Of a stretch of DNA of 22,469 nucleotides, positions 7,311 through 15,894 are shown in pieces; the first letter of the stretch is position 1; every line of letters starts with the position of its first letter. The stretch is from Streptosporangiaceae bacterium (lineage in GTDB: Bacteria; Actinomycetota; Actinomycetes; Streptosporangiales; Streptosporangiaceae). Both the position numbers and the translations under genes were made by a program. The notes beneath the pieces were generated by a model. That model ran no database searches and was not told the origin of the DNA. It saw nothing but the letters and a program-made list of their open reading frames with translations. The stretch lies in the NCBI GenBank assembly GCA_025934635.1, contig JAICWX010000130.1, forward strand, positions 1 through 22,469, given 5' to 3'.

Positions 7311-7850
7311 ATGAAGATTCTGGGAAGTAACCGATCCGCCAGCAGCAAAATGATCCGGCGCCGCCTGATGCTGCTGATCATACCGATTACGCTGCTGAGC
7401 CTGCTCGTCGGGACCGCCGGGACCGCCGGGACCGCCAGGGCCGCCGCCACCGCCACCGACTCAGCCTCCACCGACGACGATGCCGGGGATCCCTCGGTGG
7501 GACTGCCGGCCTGCGACACTCAGTCCCCCTACCGGGACCCACACCCCATAACCATGATCGATCCGCAAAACGGCGACAACATGGGGACCGCTTACCTCGT
7601 GTATTCCGTCGGCTGCCAGACAGAATGGGTGACCGCGCACGCGTACCCGCCTTACGTGGCCGTACCATCGGTCTGGCTGCAGAACCAGCCTGGCCCGAGT
7701 GTCGGTGAGGCCCTTTTCAGCCCAGATGGGGGGACTTACTGGACAGATCAGCTCGGCGGCATGGCACACCGGGCCGCCTGTGGAGGCGTCCAGATGTACT
7801 ACGGCCTCACCGGCGCGTGGGTGGGCTGGTATTACATCGGCTGCATGTAA
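7311..7850 (+). CDS. Secreted DUF2690-like protein
   Basis: This 179-residue exported protein has a signal peptide: basic MKILGSNRSASSKMIRRR, hydrophobic LMLLIIPITLLSLLVG, and likely cleavage after TARA at about 44. The h-region ends in three exact 9-base repeats (GGGACCGCC, around 7410-7436) coding GTA-GTA-GTA. The mature part has Cys pairs (LPACDTQ, SVGCQTE, AACGG, final IGCM) and ends CGGVQMYYGLTG...GWYYIGCM. Its layout, LVYSVGC...W...T...CGGVQMYY, parallels that of the DUF2690 region in the protein at 8687 (VELYHSGHC...W...TTCLGTQVYY). A diverged DUF2690 fold is therefore likely but not certain. ATG 7311 follows AAAGGAGG (7294-7302). It is probably the last gene of the operon that starts at 4766. 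Confidence 0.72.
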   Translation: MKILGSNRSASSKMIRRRLMLLIIPITLLSLLVGTAGTAGTARAAATATDSASTDDDAGDPSVGLPACDTQSPYRDPHPITMIDPQNGDNMGTAYLVYSVGCQTEWVTAHAYPPYVAVPSVWLQNQPGPSVGEALFSPDGGTYWTDQLGGMAHRAACGGVQMYYGLTGAWVGWYYIGCM

Positions 7851-8686
7851 CAGCTGAATGCGGATACGCGCCGGGACCCGACGGATTCGCGAGCTCGATG
7901 ATAGCACCCTGCTCGCGGTCACCCGGGTCCCGGATGCGCCGGGTGCCTCGTTGCACTTAAGGTGTGCCTTGACGGCTCCCGAACCTCGCGCCTTGCGAAC
8001 ATCAGCGGCGATAACGCCTGCGGCAGTGGCTCGTCGTATTCCCCACGGCCTGCTGACGGAACCGTCTAGCTCGATGATCGTCTTGTCGTAAAAGTGCGCC
8101 GGTTCCTGTGCGGCGCATTGCGCCTGTGTCAGCCCATAGGCCCAAATCGGCATCACGACCACGTCCAAGCCTGTGGCGCCAAAAGGAACTTGGTGCGGGG
8201 CTGCGGGCTGTCGGCTGGCGCCGGGCGATACCAGTCAGTGGCAGGGGTTCCGCCAGGTGCAGGGTGCCTGGCTTGCGCCCCCACCGCGACCGGGGCTGGC
8301 GGACTCGGGCGGAGGCCGGATGCATCACAGGAGGGGCTGCCTAAACCTGCTGTCGATTTTTCTCGGAAAATGAAGAAAAGAAGATCTGCAGCTAAAATTG
8401 CTTGTGTTCCGCGTCGCCGGAGATGTATAGATGCGAGTGCTGGATCGGTACACCGTGAGGGACTCTGGGAGGGCGGGCGTGACGCATGTCCGAAGGGGGC
8501 AGGGAGCGGAGCTATATCGGATCGAATAGCCGTCCCGTTGCGCAGGCAAGGTATGGCCAGGTCCAGTGCGCGGGATTGCGCTGGGACGCGACTCCATGTG
8601 GACGGCCCACTGGGTTCCTGGTGCCGAGCCAGATGCTGGCGGAGGACGGGAATCGCGAGAGGGTCTAAATCCGGGGAGGGAATGTC
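7851..8686. other. 836-base stretch between the two cargo operons; no supported gene
   Basis: Several overlapping frames are open on both strands, but none has a recognisable domain or a ribosome binding site with a credible start. The best candidate is a minus-strand stretch around 7900-8168 with fair codon bias (including YDKTIIELDG and VRKARGSGAVKAHLK), which could be a decayed gene fragment. AGCTCGATGAT occurs at 7892-7902 and again at 8068-8078. Bases 8355-8400 are markedly AT-rich for this window and are a plausible promoter region for the operon starting at 8687. Confidence 0.4.
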
Positions 8687-9454
8687 GTGACAACGAGCAG
8701 GGTCGTAAGCGGGGATTACAGGCCACACATTGGAATCGTGGTTCTGATGGTAACGGCGATCGTCGCCTCGGTGGCCGCCACGGCTGCTCGCCCTGCTGAG
8801 GCGGCAACATATGCGGTGTATCAGACGACTGCCGCGGTGAGTGCTCGCAACTCGCCCACCGCGACCGCCACCGGTGCTTACGGCGCGCCTTCGGGATCAA
8901 GCATTGGTGTCCAGTGCCAGGTCATCGGGCAACCCGTCGGGCCGAAGGGCAACACACTCTACTTCTGGGCGCTGTACGCAGGCCGGTACTTCTACGTGCC
9001 GGACACGTGGACTAACTCCCCGCACCTCGCCGGCCAGCCGCCTATCGCCGGCATACCGATGTGCGGTTCAGCGGGTGCTCCGGTTCCCTGCTGGGCGGCA
9101 AGCTGCGCGGGCAAGAGCCCGCAGCGGGAAGGATGCGTGACGGGGGCGACACACCTTGCGACCTACCGGGCATGGGCGCCCTATGACGAGGTGGCAGCTT
9201 ATGTCGAGCTGTACCACTCAGGTCATTGCGGGTCCGCGTACTTCATGGCCATTAGCCCGTTCCCGGATACGGCGGGGACGACGACCTCGATCTGGAATCC
9301 GAACGGCCCGTCGTATCGCGTCCGGGAAAGCACTGGCGGCTACCAGTACAGCGCGATGGTCAACGACGTTCCGGGGGTGACCACCTGCCTGGGAACCCAG
9401 GTCTACTACAACAACGGCCACTACTACCAGTGGCAAATGCATGTGTGCTACTAG
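8687..9454 (+). CDS. Secreted protein: SH3-like module plus DUF2690 domain
   Basis: This 255-residue exported protein has a signal peptide (1-39, hydrophobic IGIVVLMVTAIVASVAATA, cleavage near PAEA). An SH3-like module at about 40-126 has SSIGVQC (Cys77), LYFWALYAGRYFYVPD and GIPMC (Cys126). A DUF2690 domain at about 132-255 has CWAASCAGKSPQREGC (Cys135, Cys140, Cys150), VELYHSGHCGSAYF (Cys181) and a late CLGTQVYY. DUF2690 occurs in actinobacteria fused to HTH proteins or as secreted proteins; its biochemical role is unknown. GTG 8687 has GGGGAGG at 8673-8679 with good spacing. The stop overlaps the start region of the next gene, which suggests translational coupling. It is the first gene of a probable three-gene secreted-protein operon. 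Confidence 0.82.
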   Translation: MTTSRVVSGDYRPHIGIVVLMVTAIVASVAATAARPAEAATYAVYQTTAAVSARNSPTATATGAYGAPSGSSIGVQCQVIGQPVGPKGNTLYFWALYAGRYFYVPDTWTNSPHLAGQPPIAGIPMCGSAGAPVPCWAASCAGKSPQREGCVTGATHLATYRAWAPYDEVAAYVELYHSGHCGSAYFMAISPFPDTAGTTTSIWNPNGPSYRVRESTGGYQYSAMVNDVPGVTTCLGTQVYYNNGHYYQWQMHVCY

Positions 9455-12400
9455 CCGGATTAAGGCCAAGCGCGTGAGGATCACGATGAGTCCAGGAGTC
9501 TCAGCGGCGATAGCCGGGGCGATCGCCGTCGCCTCTGCAGTCACGGTGATCCCGAGGCCCGCGCTCGCGGCGACGTCACTGCCCGTCGCGGGGGCTGCCC
9601 GGGACGCGGCGGGCGGGCCGGCCAGGCTGGCTGCGAGTGAGCCCGGCAGCGGCGTGGCCGGCCGCGTGGTGTGGGGCTGGGGCGATTCGGCTGGCTACCA
9701 CGTCACGGTCTATGCGGGCGAGAGCAGCCGGCAGGTTGCCCTGCTCCGGCCGGCTAACCTGGACGCTTCCAGCTGGACCGGGTACCAGTGCGTCAGCGGG
9801 GACGGCCGGTACGCCGCCGTGGTCACCGGCCCGGTCTCCGCCGCTAATACGCCGCGCGGCCGGGCCGTCGGCGGCTTCGCCTACAGCATCGACCTGTCCA
9901 CCGGGCGGGTACGGCCGATCGCCGATGGCGTCTCGCTCGTCTACTACAACCCGGGCTGCGGGACCGGTCACCTGACAGCCTTCACCACGATCACGCCCGA
10001 CGACACGGCCACCACCGTGCGGACGGCGGACCTATCCACTGGTGACCTCACGGGGACCGAGGCTGTCACCGGTCAGCTCACCTCGGCGGTCCCCGCCGCG
10101 GGCGCGCAGGAGATCATCGGCGTACGGCAGGGCGACATCGTCGCCGTCGGCTCGCACGGCGTCCGTACGCAGCTCGTGGGCGCCGGTGACGCCTACGACC
10201 TAGTGCCATCTCCTGGCGGAGGGCTTGACTACCTCACGACCGCCGATGGCGCGGCTGGTCCAGCCGGCGGCGCGCAGGCCGGCGGCACAGCGCGGGCCTG
10301 GCATGAGCAGGGAGGCGGCTCCACCTTGCTCGGAACGGGAGACCTTACTGCCGCGCGGATGCAGAACGGCGTGGACGGCAGGCCGGTCGCCATCGGAATC
10401 CGGCTGCGCGCTGGGACTGGCACTGGCATCGTGGACATCCCGGCCGCAACGGGCATTGCGGACCCGGTCGCGTCGGCCGACGGCCGGATCGTGCTCGGCG
10501 CCGGGAGCACAGGTGCGCCCGGCCAGGTGCTCGTGCGGGCTGACGGCAAGGTACGAGCCGTGAGGCTATCGGCGTCAGCGCCGCCCGTGACCACGCAGCA
10601 CGCAGTTCGGCTGGCTGCCGCGGCGGATGGCGGGAGCGGGGCCGCTGGCCCGCGCGCGGTGATCGCGTCCGGGAGCGGCGGGGATTCCTCGCCGTGCGCC
10701 GTGCCCCGCCTGGATCCGCGCCGGCAGGTGCTGCAGCCGAGCGCTGCCCAGGTCGACTGGGCCATCCAGATGGCAACCGCGGACAAGCTCACCGGCAGCC
10801 TGGGCAGGGCTGCCGGGTATGGCAACCTGGGCCTGCCAGCGTACGCGGCCAACACGGACTTCCCCGCCATCCCGCTCACGGACCCGTCCGGCGCAGGCGC
10901 GCGCACCGTGCCGCCGATCGTGTTCGAGGCGATCGCGGCGCAGGAGTCCAACTTCTCCCAAGCCTCCTGGCACGCGCTGCCCGGTATTGGCGGGGACCCG
11001 CTCATCGCCGACTACTACGGCAACGGCGGCAACAGCATCGACACGATCGACTACCCCAGCGCGGACTGCGGCTACGGGATCGCCCAGGTGACATCCGGCA
11101 TGCACGCCGGCGACCCGGACTACACCCCGGCCGGGCAGGCCAAGATCGCCGTGGACTACGAGGAGAACATCGCCGCTGGCCTGAGCATCCTGGAAAGCAC
11201 CTGGAACCAGCTCGCCAGCCTGGGCATCACCGCGAACAACGGCAGCCCGGCCGGCCTGGAGAACTGGTACTTCGCCGCCTGGGCCTACAACACCGGCATC
11301 CACCCGGTGAGCAGCCACGGGACGGCCGGCCTCGGCTGGGCCAACAATCCCGCCAACCCCGACTACCCGCCCAGCCGGCCGCCCTACCTGAAGGACACCT
11401 ACGCCGACGCGTCGCACCCGGCCGACTGGCCCTACCAGGAACGTGTCATGGGCTGGATGGGCAGCCCGCTCATCCAGTTCGGCGCGAACGACTACGGTCC
11501 GGCCAGCTACCGCAACGGCAACAGCTGGCTGCAGACCCCGCCCGTGGACATCGCATGCGCCTCAACGAACTTCTGCACCCCTCCCGGCGGGAGCGGCACC
11601 CCAGGCTGCTCACTGAGCGACGACGAGTGCTGGTGGACTGGGCACGCCACCTGGGTGGCCGACTGCGCCGCGAGCTGCGCCGTCACGCCTGCGGTGTTCC
11701 CGCTGCCCAAGGAGCCACCGGTCACCGACCCGCACCCGCCGACGTGCAACCTGGACACCGGCAAGGTGCCATCCACCCCTGTCGGCAGCCCCGTCATCGT
11801 TGATGACTTGCCCGCGACCGGCCCGCTCAACGTCGTCGGTTGCAGCCAGTCGCCCAACTGGCGCAACTCCGGCACGTTCACCTACACGCCCGGCGTCAAC
11901 GCAGCTGGCCAGCAGGTCGGCCTGATCGACACCCACCAGCTCGGCGCGGGGTTCGGCGGACACATCCTGTTCACGCACCTGGAATCAGCCAAGGCAGACC
12001 CAGACGTGATCAACACCGGCACCTGGAAGCCCAACCTGCCGGGCCTGGAGTACTACGACTTGCGCATCCACGTCCCAGCGACCGGCGCCGACGCTACCGC
12101 CGCCCAGTACACGCTTACCCCCGCGCCCGGCGCCGTGCCCATCACGCTGACAGTGAACCAGCAGGCAGGCGAGACTTGGATCAACGCGGGGTCATTCGGG
12201 ATGAACAAGGGCGCGACGCTCACCCTCACCAACGCCGGCAGCACCGGCCTGGGTAGCACGGACATCGCCTTCGACGCGGTCGCATTCGTCCCGCAAGGAG
12301 GCAGCCCCGTCATCCAGGTGAAGGGCACGTGCCCGGCGATCGACTACGTCGCCGCGCGCGGCTCCAGCCAGGGCGGCCCCGGCACGCCGAGCTGGCACAG

Positions 12401-13079
12401 CACCCTCAGCGACCCCCTGGGGATGGGCACCCAGCTCGCCCAGATCGGGCAGAAGCTCACATCATCCCGGAGCAAGGGAACCGTGACGCAGGAGTCCATC
12501 GGCTACTTGGCCGACAGCATCTGGACGGCTCCCCTCAAGACGGGAGGCAAATGGCCGTCACAGTACACCCGGGACCTGCAACAGGGCGTCGCGCTCACCC
12601 TGGATGACCTGCGCCAGCACTACAGCGCCTGCGGTACCAGGCAGCGGTTCGTCCTAGCCGGCTACTCCCAGGGAGCGATGGTCATGCACCGCGTCGTCAT
12701 CACGCTGCAGTCGTCCAGCGTGACCGCCGACAATGCGCTCCTCAAGCAGATCGCCGCCGTGGTCCTCGTCGCCGATGGGGACCGCAAGAAAGGCGACATG
12801 GTGACCTTTACCGGGACCGCTTCACACTCGTCTCAGGGCATCGCGTGGGAAGCCCCGTCGCTGGCCGAGCCGTCCCAGGTCAACTTCACCAAGGCGGTTG
12901 GCGCCCGGGTGCTTTCCATCTGCGACAAGAACGACATCGTCTGCGACTTCCCGGTCGGTGCCCCCCTCGCCACGATCGCCGCCCACTTTGCGATCGGAGT
13001 CCCCATCCACACGGGACACTACAAGACCGCCGCCAACGTGGCCTCGTACGCCTCGTGGGTCAACCAGCGCCTTGCCTGA
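9441..13079 (+). CDS. Secreted multidomain lytic transglycosylase-golvesin-cutinase protein
   Basis: This exported protein of 1212 residues joins two hydrolytic activities. The N-terminal signal peptide ends near PRPALA. Residues about 65-400 look like a beta-propeller (repeated short strands such as GRYAAVVTG, STGRVRPIADG). Residues about 490-690 form a lytic-transglycosylase/lysozyme-like domain, with candidate catalytic Glu502 in AAQESNF, GYGIAQV at 544-550 and FAAWAYNTG; the expected action is cleavage of peptidoglycan glycan strands. Residues about 783-952 match a golvesin C-terminal-like beta domain (SGTFTYTP...LEYYDLRIHVPAT...IAFDAVAFVP). Residues about 962-1212 are a cutinase-type serine esterase with Ser1076 (GYSQG), Asp1165 (CDKNDIVC) and His1193 (GHYKT). 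Numbering is from ATG 9441. In-frame GTG 9474 and ATG 9486 (GAGGA five bases upstream) are strong alternatives. The next gene starts 36 bases on. Confidence 0.87.
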   Translation: MCATSRIKAKRVRITMSPGVSAAIAGAIAVASAVTVIPRPALAATSLPVAGAARDAAGGPARLAASEPGSGVAGRVVWGWGDSAGYHVTVYAGESSRQVALLRPANLDASSWTGYQCVSGDGRYAAVVTGPVSAANTPRGRAVGGFAYSIDLSTGRVRPIADGVSLVYYNPGCGTGHLTAFTTITPDDTATTVRTADLSTGDLTGTEAVTGQLTSAVPAAGAQEIIGVRQGDIVAVGSHGVRTQLVGAGDAYDLVPSPGGGLDYLTTADGAAGPAGGAQAGGTARAWHEQGGGSTLLGTGDLTAARMQNGVDGRPVAIGIRLRAGTGTGIVDIPAATGIADPVASADGRIVLGAGSTGAPGQVLVRADGKVRAVRLSASAPPVTTQHAVRLAAAADGGSGAAGPRAVIASGSGGDSSPCAVPRLDPRRQVLQPSAAQVDWAIQMATADKLTGSLGRAAGYGNLGLPAYAANTDFPAIPLTDPSGAGARTVPPIVFEAIAAQESNFSQASWHALPGIGGDPLIADYYGNGGNSIDTIDYPSADCGYGIAQVTSGMHAGDPDYTPAGQAKIAVDYEENIAAGLSILESTWNQLASLGITANNGSPAGLENWYFAAWAYNTGIHPVSSHGTAGLGWANNPANPDYPPSRPPYLKDTYADASHPADWPYQERVMGWMGSPLIQFGANDYGPASYRNGNSWLQTPPVDIACASTNFCTPPGGSGTPGCSLSDDECWWTGHATWVADCAASCAVTPAVFPLPKEPPVTDPHPPTCNLDTGKVPSTPVGSPVIVDDLPATGPLNVVGCSQSPNWRNSGTFTYTPGVNAAGQQVGLIDTHQLGAGFGGHILFTHLESAKADPDVINTGTWKPNLPGLEYYDLRIHVPATGADATAAQYTLTPAPGAVPITLTVNQQAGETWINAGSFGMNKGATLTLTNAGSTGLGSTDIAFDAVAFVPQGGSPVIQVKGTCPAIDYVAARGSSQGGPGTPSWHSTLSDPLGMGTQLAQIGQKLTSSRSKGTVTQESIGYLADSIWTAPLKTGGKWPSQYTRDLQQGVALTLDDLRQHYSACGTRQRFVLAGYSQGAMVMHRVVITLQSSSVTADNALLKQIAAVVLVADGDRKKGDMVTFTGTASHSSQGIAWEAPSLAEPSQVNFTKAVGARVLSICDKNDIVCDFPVGAPLATIAAHFAIGVPIHTGHYKTAANVASYASWVNQRLA

Positions 13080-13115
13080 CAGGGCATGCATCGTGACTTT
13101 CCAGAAGGAGCGCCC

Positions 13116-15812
13116 GTGCGCGTCAAGTCGCTAATGGCGGCGATTGTCCTGGTGTCGAGCATGACTGGCCTCGCCGCCCACGCCGATGCCGCGGTGCCCA
13201 CTCGCGGTTCGGCTCCCGCGGCATCAGCCTCGGCCAGGCCGCCGCTGCCTAGTTCCGCTGCGAAACGCGCCGCGACCACCTCGCGGCCATCCAAGGCGAC
13301 CACCAAGCACGTCACGCCACCCCCACTGGCCTCCCCGACGCCGACAGCGCCCGGCAAGGTGCCGACGCCCGGCAATGTACCCGCGTCCGCCATGGCACCG
13401 GCGGACCGGACAACGCAGGGACGGGCCGCGATCCCGGCGGGTGACAGCCTGGTCAGCGTGCCCGGCGGCGACCCCGCCAACCTGCGTAATGACGCTTGCC
13501 TGTCGAACAGCTCCCCGGTTCCGGACCCGTGGGCCCCATACGATCCATGCGGTATCAACGCGCAGGCCCCTGATGGCTCGTATGTGATCATGCGCTGCTG
13601 GACCGACACCATTGCCGTCCCTCAGTACTCAAGCTCCCCGCGCTGGTTCTTCGTCACCCGAGACACGGGCAACCCGGAGACCAACGTCTCGGGGTTCATC
13701 TACTCAGCCCTGGTCACAGTGGCGAGCCAGGTCAAGACGCCGAATTGCAACACGACCGACTACAGCAGTTACTACCCCTACCGGCCGTCAGACGCTTCTA
13801 TCACGATCTCCAACCGTCCCACGGCGAGCGTCTTCACCATCAGCCTGGACGTCATCGCATTCGGCCCGGCGACCCTGTACTGCCATGTCGGGACAGCGGC
13901 CAACTATCCGACCGGGGGATCAGTGGTCAACCTTGGTCAGTACACGATCAATCTCGACAGCTACGGGGACAACTTCACGATCCCGGTCTGCGGCACCGGG
14001 AACCAGTGGGTCGGGATCATCGCCGCTAACGGAATCATCCGGTACAGCAACCAAGTCGCGGTCGGCTCAGGCTCCCCGCCCCCGCCGCCTCCTACACCGG
14101 GCTACCTGGGTGGCATCGCGGGCCAGCCGCTCACCTTCTCGACAACGTCCGGCTACGTAGTGGGCTCTAGCATCACGGTGACGGGGTACCCGGCGGAGAA
14201 CTTCGGGCAGACCAACGTCTCGGTCGCCAGCCTCGCACTTGCCGTGACGTCGCCCACCGGCGTTATGGAGTGGGACGTGTGCTACTCCAGCCTCACCGTC
14301 GCGCCCGGCCAGATCGTTTACTGCCCCGGCACCTTCACCCCAGACGTAGCCGGCTCCTGGGCGCTCAACCTTGACTGGCAAGGGAGCGATGGGAGCTGGC
14401 ACGACCTGTATGAGCCGCTCTACATCCAGATAGACGCGGCCCCGTCGGCCCCCGCGAATGACGATTTCGCCAACGCCCAGGACATCACCGGGAGGACCGG
14501 CTTCAACGGCACCAACGTCGGCGCGACAGCAGAACCCGGGGAACCCGACCACTATCTCGGGTCGCCCGCCCAGAATTCCGTCTGGTTCAAGTTCACGGCC
14601 CCGGAGACTGGGCGAGCATGGGTGAGCATCGATAACAGCACCGACGTGACCGCGCTCGCCGGCTACACCGGCACTGCAGTCAGTACTCTCAGGCGCCTCG
14701 CCACCTGGGACGCGATGGGCAACGAGGTCATCGTCTTCTCTGTGACCACGGGCGTCGAGTATTACCTCGCGGTCGATGATGACTACGGAGCCAATCCCGG
14801 CGCCCCCTTCACCGGGGTGATCGCCATGGAGCCGATCACCCGGCCAGCAAACGACGACTTCGCTCACTCACAGCCGATCACGCCCGGCACGGTTTACACG
14901 GCGGAATTCATCGACGCGACAACCGAGCCGGGCGAGCCCGCCGCTTGGCCAGGAGAGCCGGACTACGGCAGCGTCTGGTACTTCTACAAGCCCAGCGCGG
15001 ACGTGACCATGACCTTCAGTTCGGTCAGCGCCGGCGACCCTGTCGTTTTCGGCGTGTTTACCGGAGATTCGGTGAAAACACTGAGCCGGGTTGACTACGA
15101 CTGGGTGCAGCAGGGCCACAGCTGGACTGTCGCCCTCTCGGCGGGCGAGGCGTACTACATCGCGATCGACAACTACTACAACGCTCCGGACCAGATCTCG
15201 GGAGTTCCACCTACCATGGGATTCCAACTGAAGGCGACGGTCAAGCCGCAGCCTCCCGTAGTCACCACGGCGCTGCCCACTCTCTACAGCAAGGCACGAT
15301 ACTCCATTCAGCTGCACGCCAAGGACGGAGCAGGCCCGTACACATGGAAGCTGGCCCAGCCCTCCTTCCTGTCTGGATTCACCCTGTCAACCAGCGGCGT
15401 CCTGTCAGGCAGCACTACGGGATCGGGAACGGGCGCGCTCTATGTAAGCGTGACGGACTCAGAGAGTCCGAAGGTCACCGCCATCACGCCGCTGACGCTG
15501 CACGTCGTACGGGACACAAATGCCCCGTCCGGGCGGATCACGAAGACCACAGCCAGCCGAGGAGCGCTCACGATCTACTGGACCGCGGCCGACAGCCAGT
15601 CGGGCTACGACCACGCGCAGATCCGCGTCCAGCGCGTCGTAATAACAAAGGGCACGCAGCCACAGTGGGCCGCCACAGGCGCGCTGCGCGGGACTTCGGC
15701 CAAGGTCGCGATCAAGGTCACGGCCCTGTACCGCGTCGAGATCCGGTTCGTGGACAAGAGCGGCAACGTCAGCGCCTGGACCCCCGCGAAGGTTGTTGCC
15801 GTCCAAGCGTAG
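13116..15812 (+). CDS. Large secreted multidomain surface protein
   Basis: This exported protein of 898 residues has a signal peptide (VRVKSLMAAIVLVSSMTGLA then AHADA). A Pro/Thr/Ala-rich linker runs to about 105. An SH3-like module follows with Cys161 (VIMRCW), RWFFVTRDTG and PNC (Cys211). A beta domain (about 212-310), a Pro-rich hinge (PPPPPPTPGY) and another beta domain (about 325-440) come next. Two repeats starting NDDFA at 448 and 579 resemble PPC-like beta sandwiches (GEP...SVWF/Y...YYLAVDD or YYIAIDN). A putative-Ig region (about 709-800, PYTWKLAQPSFLSGFTLSTS) and a C-terminal fibronectin-like region end the protein. No catalytic motif is seen, so adhesion, binding or scaffolding is most likely. 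GTG 13116 is chosen because GAAGGAG lies about five bases upstream and a classical signal peptide follows; ATG 13086 lacks both. A hairpin follows the stop. Confidence 0.85.
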   Translation: MRVKSLMAAIVLVSSMTGLAAHADAAVPTRGSAPAASASARPPLPSSAAKRAATTSRPSKATTKHVTPPPLASPTPTAPGKVPTPGNVPASAMAPADRTTQGRAAIPAGDSLVSVPGGDPANLRNDACLSNSSPVPDPWAPYDPCGINAQAPDGSYVIMRCWTDTIAVPQYSSSPRWFFVTRDTGNPETNVSGFIYSALVTVASQVKTPNCNTTDYSSYYPYRPSDASITISNRPTASVFTISLDVIAFGPATLYCHVGTAANYPTGGSVVNLGQYTINLDSYGDNFTIPVCGTGNQWVGIIAANGIIRYSNQVAVGSGSPPPPPPTPGYLGGIAGQPLTFSTTSGYVVGSSITVTGYPAENFGQTNVSVASLALAVTSPTGVMEWDVCYSSLTVAPGQIVYCPGTFTPDVAGSWALNLDWQGSDGSWHDLYEPLYIQIDAAPSAPANDDFANAQDITGRTGFNGTNVGATAEPGEPDHYLGSPAQNSVWFKFTAPETGRAWVSIDNSTDVTALAGYTGTAVSTLRRLATWDAMGNEVIVFSVTTGVEYYLAVDDDYGANPGAPFTGVIAMEPITRPANDDFAHSQPITPGTVYTAEFIDATTEPGEPAAWPGEPDYGSVWYFYKPSADVTMTFSSVSAGDPVVFGVFTGDSVKTLSRVDYDWVQQGHSWTVALSAGEAYYIAIDNYYNAPDQISGVPPTMGFQLKATVKPQPPVVTTALPTLYSKARYSIQLHAKDGAGPYTWKLAQPSFLSGFTLSTSGVLSGSTTGSGTGALYVSVTDSESPKVTAITPLTLHVVRDTNAPSGRITKTTASRGALTIYWTAADSQSGYDHAQIRVQRVVITKGTQPQWAATGALRGTSAKVAIKVTALYRVEIRFVDKSGNVSAWTPAKVVAVQA

Positions 15813-15815
15813 AGG

Positions 15816-15846
15816 GCTGCGCTCGCTCTTTCGGAAGCGGCGCAGC
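15816..15846 (+). terminator. Hairpin terminator of the secreted-protein operon
   Basis: GCTGCGC (15816-15822), a bulged T, CGCT (15824-15827), an eight-base loop, AGCG (15836-15839) and GCGCAGC (15840-15846) form a stem of 7+4 bp three bases after the stop at 15812. Confidence 0.6.
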
Positions 15847-15894
15847 TTACCCTGCGCCAAGAACGGGCCTTGGTCGGCAAACATGCCTTCGGTT

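Noticed and set aside
7461..8168. Minus-strand frame of 235 codons
   Set aside because: The left part is antisense of the secreted protein at 7311. The right part has fair codon bias but no recognised domain or start signal; at most it is a decayed fragment.
8094..8728. Overlapping frames on both strands before the gene at 8687
   Set aside because: No domain, no ribosome binding site, poor codon pattern; typical open frames in GC-rich DNA.
15814..15894. Leftward extension of the copy-3 recombinase (RSLFRKRRS resembling GRSFQQRRD)
   Set aside because: The similarity is weak and the same bases form a good hairpin terminator for the preceding operon.
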